Position numbers and translations under genes: made by a program. This document shows positions 60,402 to 64,000 of a DNA stretch of 64,000 bases, in pieces. The notes under the pieces are model-generated. The model saw nothing but the letters and a program-made list of their open reading frames with translations, did not search any database and was not told where the DNA came from. Location: NCBI RefSeq assembly GCF_027596085.1, contig NC_072472.1, positions 16,555,971 to 16,619,970 on the forward strand. The letters are read 5' to 3'. Source of the stretch: Anoplopoma fimbria (taxonomy: Eukaryota; Chordata; Actinopteri; Perciformes; Anoplopomatidae). Position 1 is the first letter of the stretch, and each line of letters begins with the position of its first letter.

Positions 60402-61241
60402 AAGCCATAATTAAAAATGAGCACACACAAAACCTAGCTCTGTAAGTAGCAGGCCTACACATCAAACATGAGTCACCTGGAGGCACGTTATTGAAGCACC
60501 AACTCCTCAGTAACATTAAAAACAGCTTATTTTAAGCAGTAACCCAAAAACATCCAGAAAAGTGGATACATGTCTTTGTTTCCCTCCTACACAGTGGCCT
60601 TTAAACGAAGAAAACATTGCAGTATGAGTGAATGCAAAGTACATGTATTGTAAGTGAAAGCAAAGAGGGAGATGAGAGGATACAAACAACCCATGCAGAG
60701 AAATTTGGTACATTCAGTCTCCCTTGCTTTAGTCCACACGATGTTGCTACACAAGATGGTGATAATGAGGCAGCAGCAAAATCATACTCAGAGCCAATAT
60801 ATATGCACCAGTAAACACTGAATGGCATGCATGCAGTTATGATTTGCAAGGCGAGCTGTCATTGCTCTTAATTAATTCATAAAACATCATACATCACAAT
60901 CTGACAACAGCATCAGCACCGATGAAGCTTCGCAAAAAACAATGCAACGTGAGATGCAACCTGCGCGAGGAGAATGAACAACAAGGTTAAGAGAATCATC
61001 TGAGAGGAGGATGTGAGGAGGAGGCTGCCAGGTGTGAATTATCTTCATCTCTCTGTCTGTTGTTCATAAAAAAACAGCGATGAGAAACATTTGTCTGTTA
61101 TTGGACATGTCTAAAGAAATACTATAGCAGGTGATCCACGTTTGGAGGATGCTGTTTCCCAGAGGATGAATGGAAGTCCAGTGGTGACTGTCTCCATTTC
61201 ATAGCCAGAGGACGGGGTTTACTGGGACGGAGGTGTGGCAC

Positions 61242-63506
61242 TTAGCGGACGCCTTTCCTGCCCAGGAACCGCAGGACTGCGTAGTTGTAGGTGGTGGCAG
61301 CCAGATACAGAAACTGCAAGTGAAGACATTGAAATTGAGTTGGGAAGAATAGAAAAGAAAAATACTTTAGCATAATATGTGCTGGGATCATTTTAATCAT
61401 CATGGGCAAACCACAAGTGTTTCAGATAATCTATTTTAAGGGTCTATTCACCCAGAAAAACAAACATATTTTCTTACTTGCCTCAAAGGGTATCTAACCA
61501 TGCAGATTTGGACCTAAATTCAGAACTGACTTTTACTCCTGATAATCTGCATACTTTGTTAATTTGTCTTCATTCTTTCTTCTTTCTTTTCCCATACATA
61601 CAAATACTGCCTTGGATTTATACATGACGCTTATATCATGGCATGTTCTTTGTCTTTTTCATTAATATTGTATAATATAACTAATGAAGAAAAAAGTACA
61701 TGCATGGATTAAATGAGTCAACAAATAAAATGTCAAATAAGAAAGTATTTCCACAGAAAACTGCTCATAGCAAGGCCTAGAAGGAGATGTTGCTTCTGAA
61801 AGTGACCTTTGCATGCTTTGACTACCACAAAAAAACTGTAAAGGGGCTGCAATAATATAAGAGACAAAAATCTTTAAACCTAACCAACTAAAAATGTGGG
61901 TGAACTGACCCTTTACATGTGATTCAACTGGTAGTTTTTACAAGAGCAATCTTAGATGAAATATTGAATCTGACAAGAAAGCATTCAAATTGCCAAAGCA
62001 TTTGCTCACCAGTGCCAAGAGAGTGACCCCGGCACCAGCAAAGGCAGCTATGTACAAGTCATAGGTGACATAGAACTGTAAGACATATCAAACACAGGTT
62101 AGTTTATATTCAGAGAACTGAATCTTTACATTAAAACATTTGCTTACACATAACACAATATGCATTCATATTTTAGAGTAGATTTTAAACTCATTCTGCA
62201 CATTGATTTTAACGTGAGGAGGCTGACACAATACTAAACTGTGTGAAAAGGAATATTTGATTCAGCTACTCACTTCGCTGGTTTTGCAAATAGATGCCAA
62301 GGTCATTCCACAAGCCTTGCCTGGCATTGCATTCCAAGGAAGCAGACCTTAAATGAAGACATGACGTAAGTGTCTCTTGCAATTGCTGAATCATAATGAG
62401 TTATGATGCATTTAAGTTCCTTTTTGAACACATCACACAGCATGTTAGGGACACAGATATGAAGAAATTAATTTAAAGGTGCAGTTATCTTCATTATTTC
62501 ATAACTTATTCAACAGGCAGTTTTGTATCCATTCCCCAATGATTAATTGGTTGCTTTCACGGATACATTAACATTCTAGTCAGGTGGAGAATGTGCCAGT
62601 CAGTCATTATAAGGACAACGCACCATACTGCCTGGCGTCCATGCAAATCCAGCCGTGCTGATTGATGCTGGGGGTTGTTTCAGCCAGGATGTTTATGTTG
62701 TGGCAGGTCTGCTCCATGTTGAACAAGAAGAAGACCGGGATGGCACTGAAGGCAAACACTGCCAGCCAGATGAAAGCCAAGATGTACGTCACTATGACAA
62801 ACTGTTGAAATAAGAAAGTACAGGAACGTCAGGTCACAGAGATTGTGGAGTAGGAGCCCAGGTTTCGGTGTGATGAATGTGGTGTCATTACATTCAGCTG
62901 TCAACCATAATTCATGATTCTGTATATAAATTGTTGAAACAAAGAACATTTCATTGAATTTAGGAGCGAGAATAAAACCAGCATTCAGCATCTTAACAAT
63001 GACGTGATATTTCCCCCTCCCTTTTACTCCCCCTCCCGGCCCTTTCTCCTTGTTCTCACCGTCAGGCTGAGGCAGCGTCCACAGTGGGTGCTCCTGAATT
63101 CACCAAATGTCTGCTTGACCGCGCTCGTGGTGTAGAAACCCTCAGCCAGCAGCAGGATACCATAGAGGAAGAAAAACGATGCCAGGCCATAGATCACGTA
63201 CTGGAAGTATTTGATACTGGGACAGTCACAGGAAGAGAAGTCAAGTCAAACAGTCAAAAGAAACCACTCTTAAGAGGCCAAAAGTCACAATTCAGAGAAT
63301 TTTTTTGAGCATCACTCACAAGGAGGCCATGACCACAAAGTCTTGGACGTTGCGGGCGAAGTAAGTCTCGACGAGGACTTGGGTCTGGGATAACGCTTCA
63401 TGCCCACAGCCACAAAACATTGCCATGCCGGCATAGCACAGCAGGGTGGCCACCAGGGATGGGTAGGGCACTGCCCCAATGCACCGGATACAGCAATCAT
63501 AACAAC
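61242..63506 (-). CDS. plp1: Myelin proteolipid protein, DM20 type (5' end beyond the window)
   Basis: This is a four-pass membrane proteolipid of compact myelin. Exons are 63320-63506, 63060-63216, 62624-62801, 62274-62347, 62010-62075 and 61242-61313, all with GT-AG borders and matching phases. The first visible exon starts at phase 1 with [20 protein letters not shown], as expected after a tiny MG exon that was not found before the right edge. Family marks are [86 protein letters not shown] and the short C-terminus [15 protein letters not shown], which separates PLP1 from GPM6A/B. The loop reads [14 protein letters not shown] with no PLP-specific insertion, so it is DM20-like. Whether this is the a or b teleost paralogue is unknown. 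Confidence 0.93.
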
Positions 63507-64000
63507 CTGAGGGGGCATAATATATCAGCACACAGGCGGCACACACCGCACATATTATCACACAACACATCTACGCCACGTTGGGGAACGTTTTCACCCT
63601 GTGGGGGAGCTATGGAAAAGGCCTTGCTTTGTCTGCAAATCCATGAGCATACACCCAAAACCGCACCAACAGGCAAGACAGCAACAGAAGAAAAATAAAT
63701 TAGCGACAACCAAGAGTTCAAGCAGCGATTCCCAATAAAGCGTCCAACAAAAGCAGTCAGCACTGACTTCACGACCACCTCATGCACTTCTTCCAGTATA
63801 AGCTGCGCTGTTGAAGCAGGTAGCAAATATCCACATTGTTAATAAATGCATTGGCAGAAATGGGATAGAGGGAAGCACCTAAGGCTTTGCAAAGCCAAGG
63901 CTGCCTGACCGGAAACATTTGCTGCTTCTGATCCTGTACTCCACAACAAGAGAGATCCCAGTGCCAACCAGTGGTGTACAGTGCTGTCTACAAGCTGTTG
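63507..64000 (-). other. plp1 intron 1, no exon seen
   Basis: No ATGG followed by a donor was found here on the minus strand, so the initiating exon of plp1 probably lies to the right of the window. Confidence 0.5.

Overview
The window is vertebrate nuclear DNA, almost certainly from a ray-finned, probably percomorph, fish. All the recognisable genes are intron-rich vertebrate genes with compact introns. The repeats are typical of teleosts: a tRNA-derived SINE, a Rex3/RTE-like LINE end, L2-like LINE tails with ATTAC arrays, and a pogo/Tigger transposase. The single plp1 is of DM20 type. There is no prokaryotic operon, CRISPR array or phage content.

Layout from left to right: (1) an SLC6-family amino-acid transporter, minus strand, whose 3' end runs off the left edge (1-6801). 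(2) A divergent SLAIN-motif gene, plus strand (9049-11610), with an apparent one-base frameshift in exon 3. (3) taf1, minus strand, reconstructed as 40 coding exons that stay in frame for 1986 codons (13538-28531). (4) fam76b, minus (31001-35153), 10 coding exons, 334 residues. (5) mtmr2, minus (39649-44542), 16 coding exons, 646 residues. (6) cwc15, minus (46223-47636), 6 coding exons, 248 residues. (7) A ZNF185/sciellin-like LIM gene, plus (51343-60258), 9 coding exons, 702 residues, with an antisense full-length pogo-like transposase ORF in its 5.9 kb intron (54003-55355). (8) plp1, minus, 5' end cut by the right edge (61242-63506 and beyond).

The genes do not form one pathway. taf1 (TFIID), cwc15 (spliceosome) and fam76b (nuclear speckle) are housekeeping nuclear genes. 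mtmr2 (phosphoinositide phosphatase) and plp1 (myelin proteolipid) both matter for myelin in mammals. In human, taf1, plp1, ZNF185 and SLC6A14 relatives are X-linked, whereas fam76b, mtmr2 and cwc15 lie together at 11q21, so two ancestral blocks meet here.

The most unusual items are: the transposase with an open 450-codon frame but Asn in place of the first catalytic Asp, a splice-acceptor-like site just before its ATG, and a CRE/ETS cluster about 1 kb upstream; the SLAIN exon-3 frameshift that exon skipping would bypass; in-frame cassette or micro-exons in taf1 and mtmr2; internally duplicated sequence in the LIM gene's giant exon; and a perfect 29-bp-arm hairpin at 7035-7101. Exon borders were derived by eye from splice consensus, frame continuity and remembered family sequences. 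No alignment or transcript data were available.
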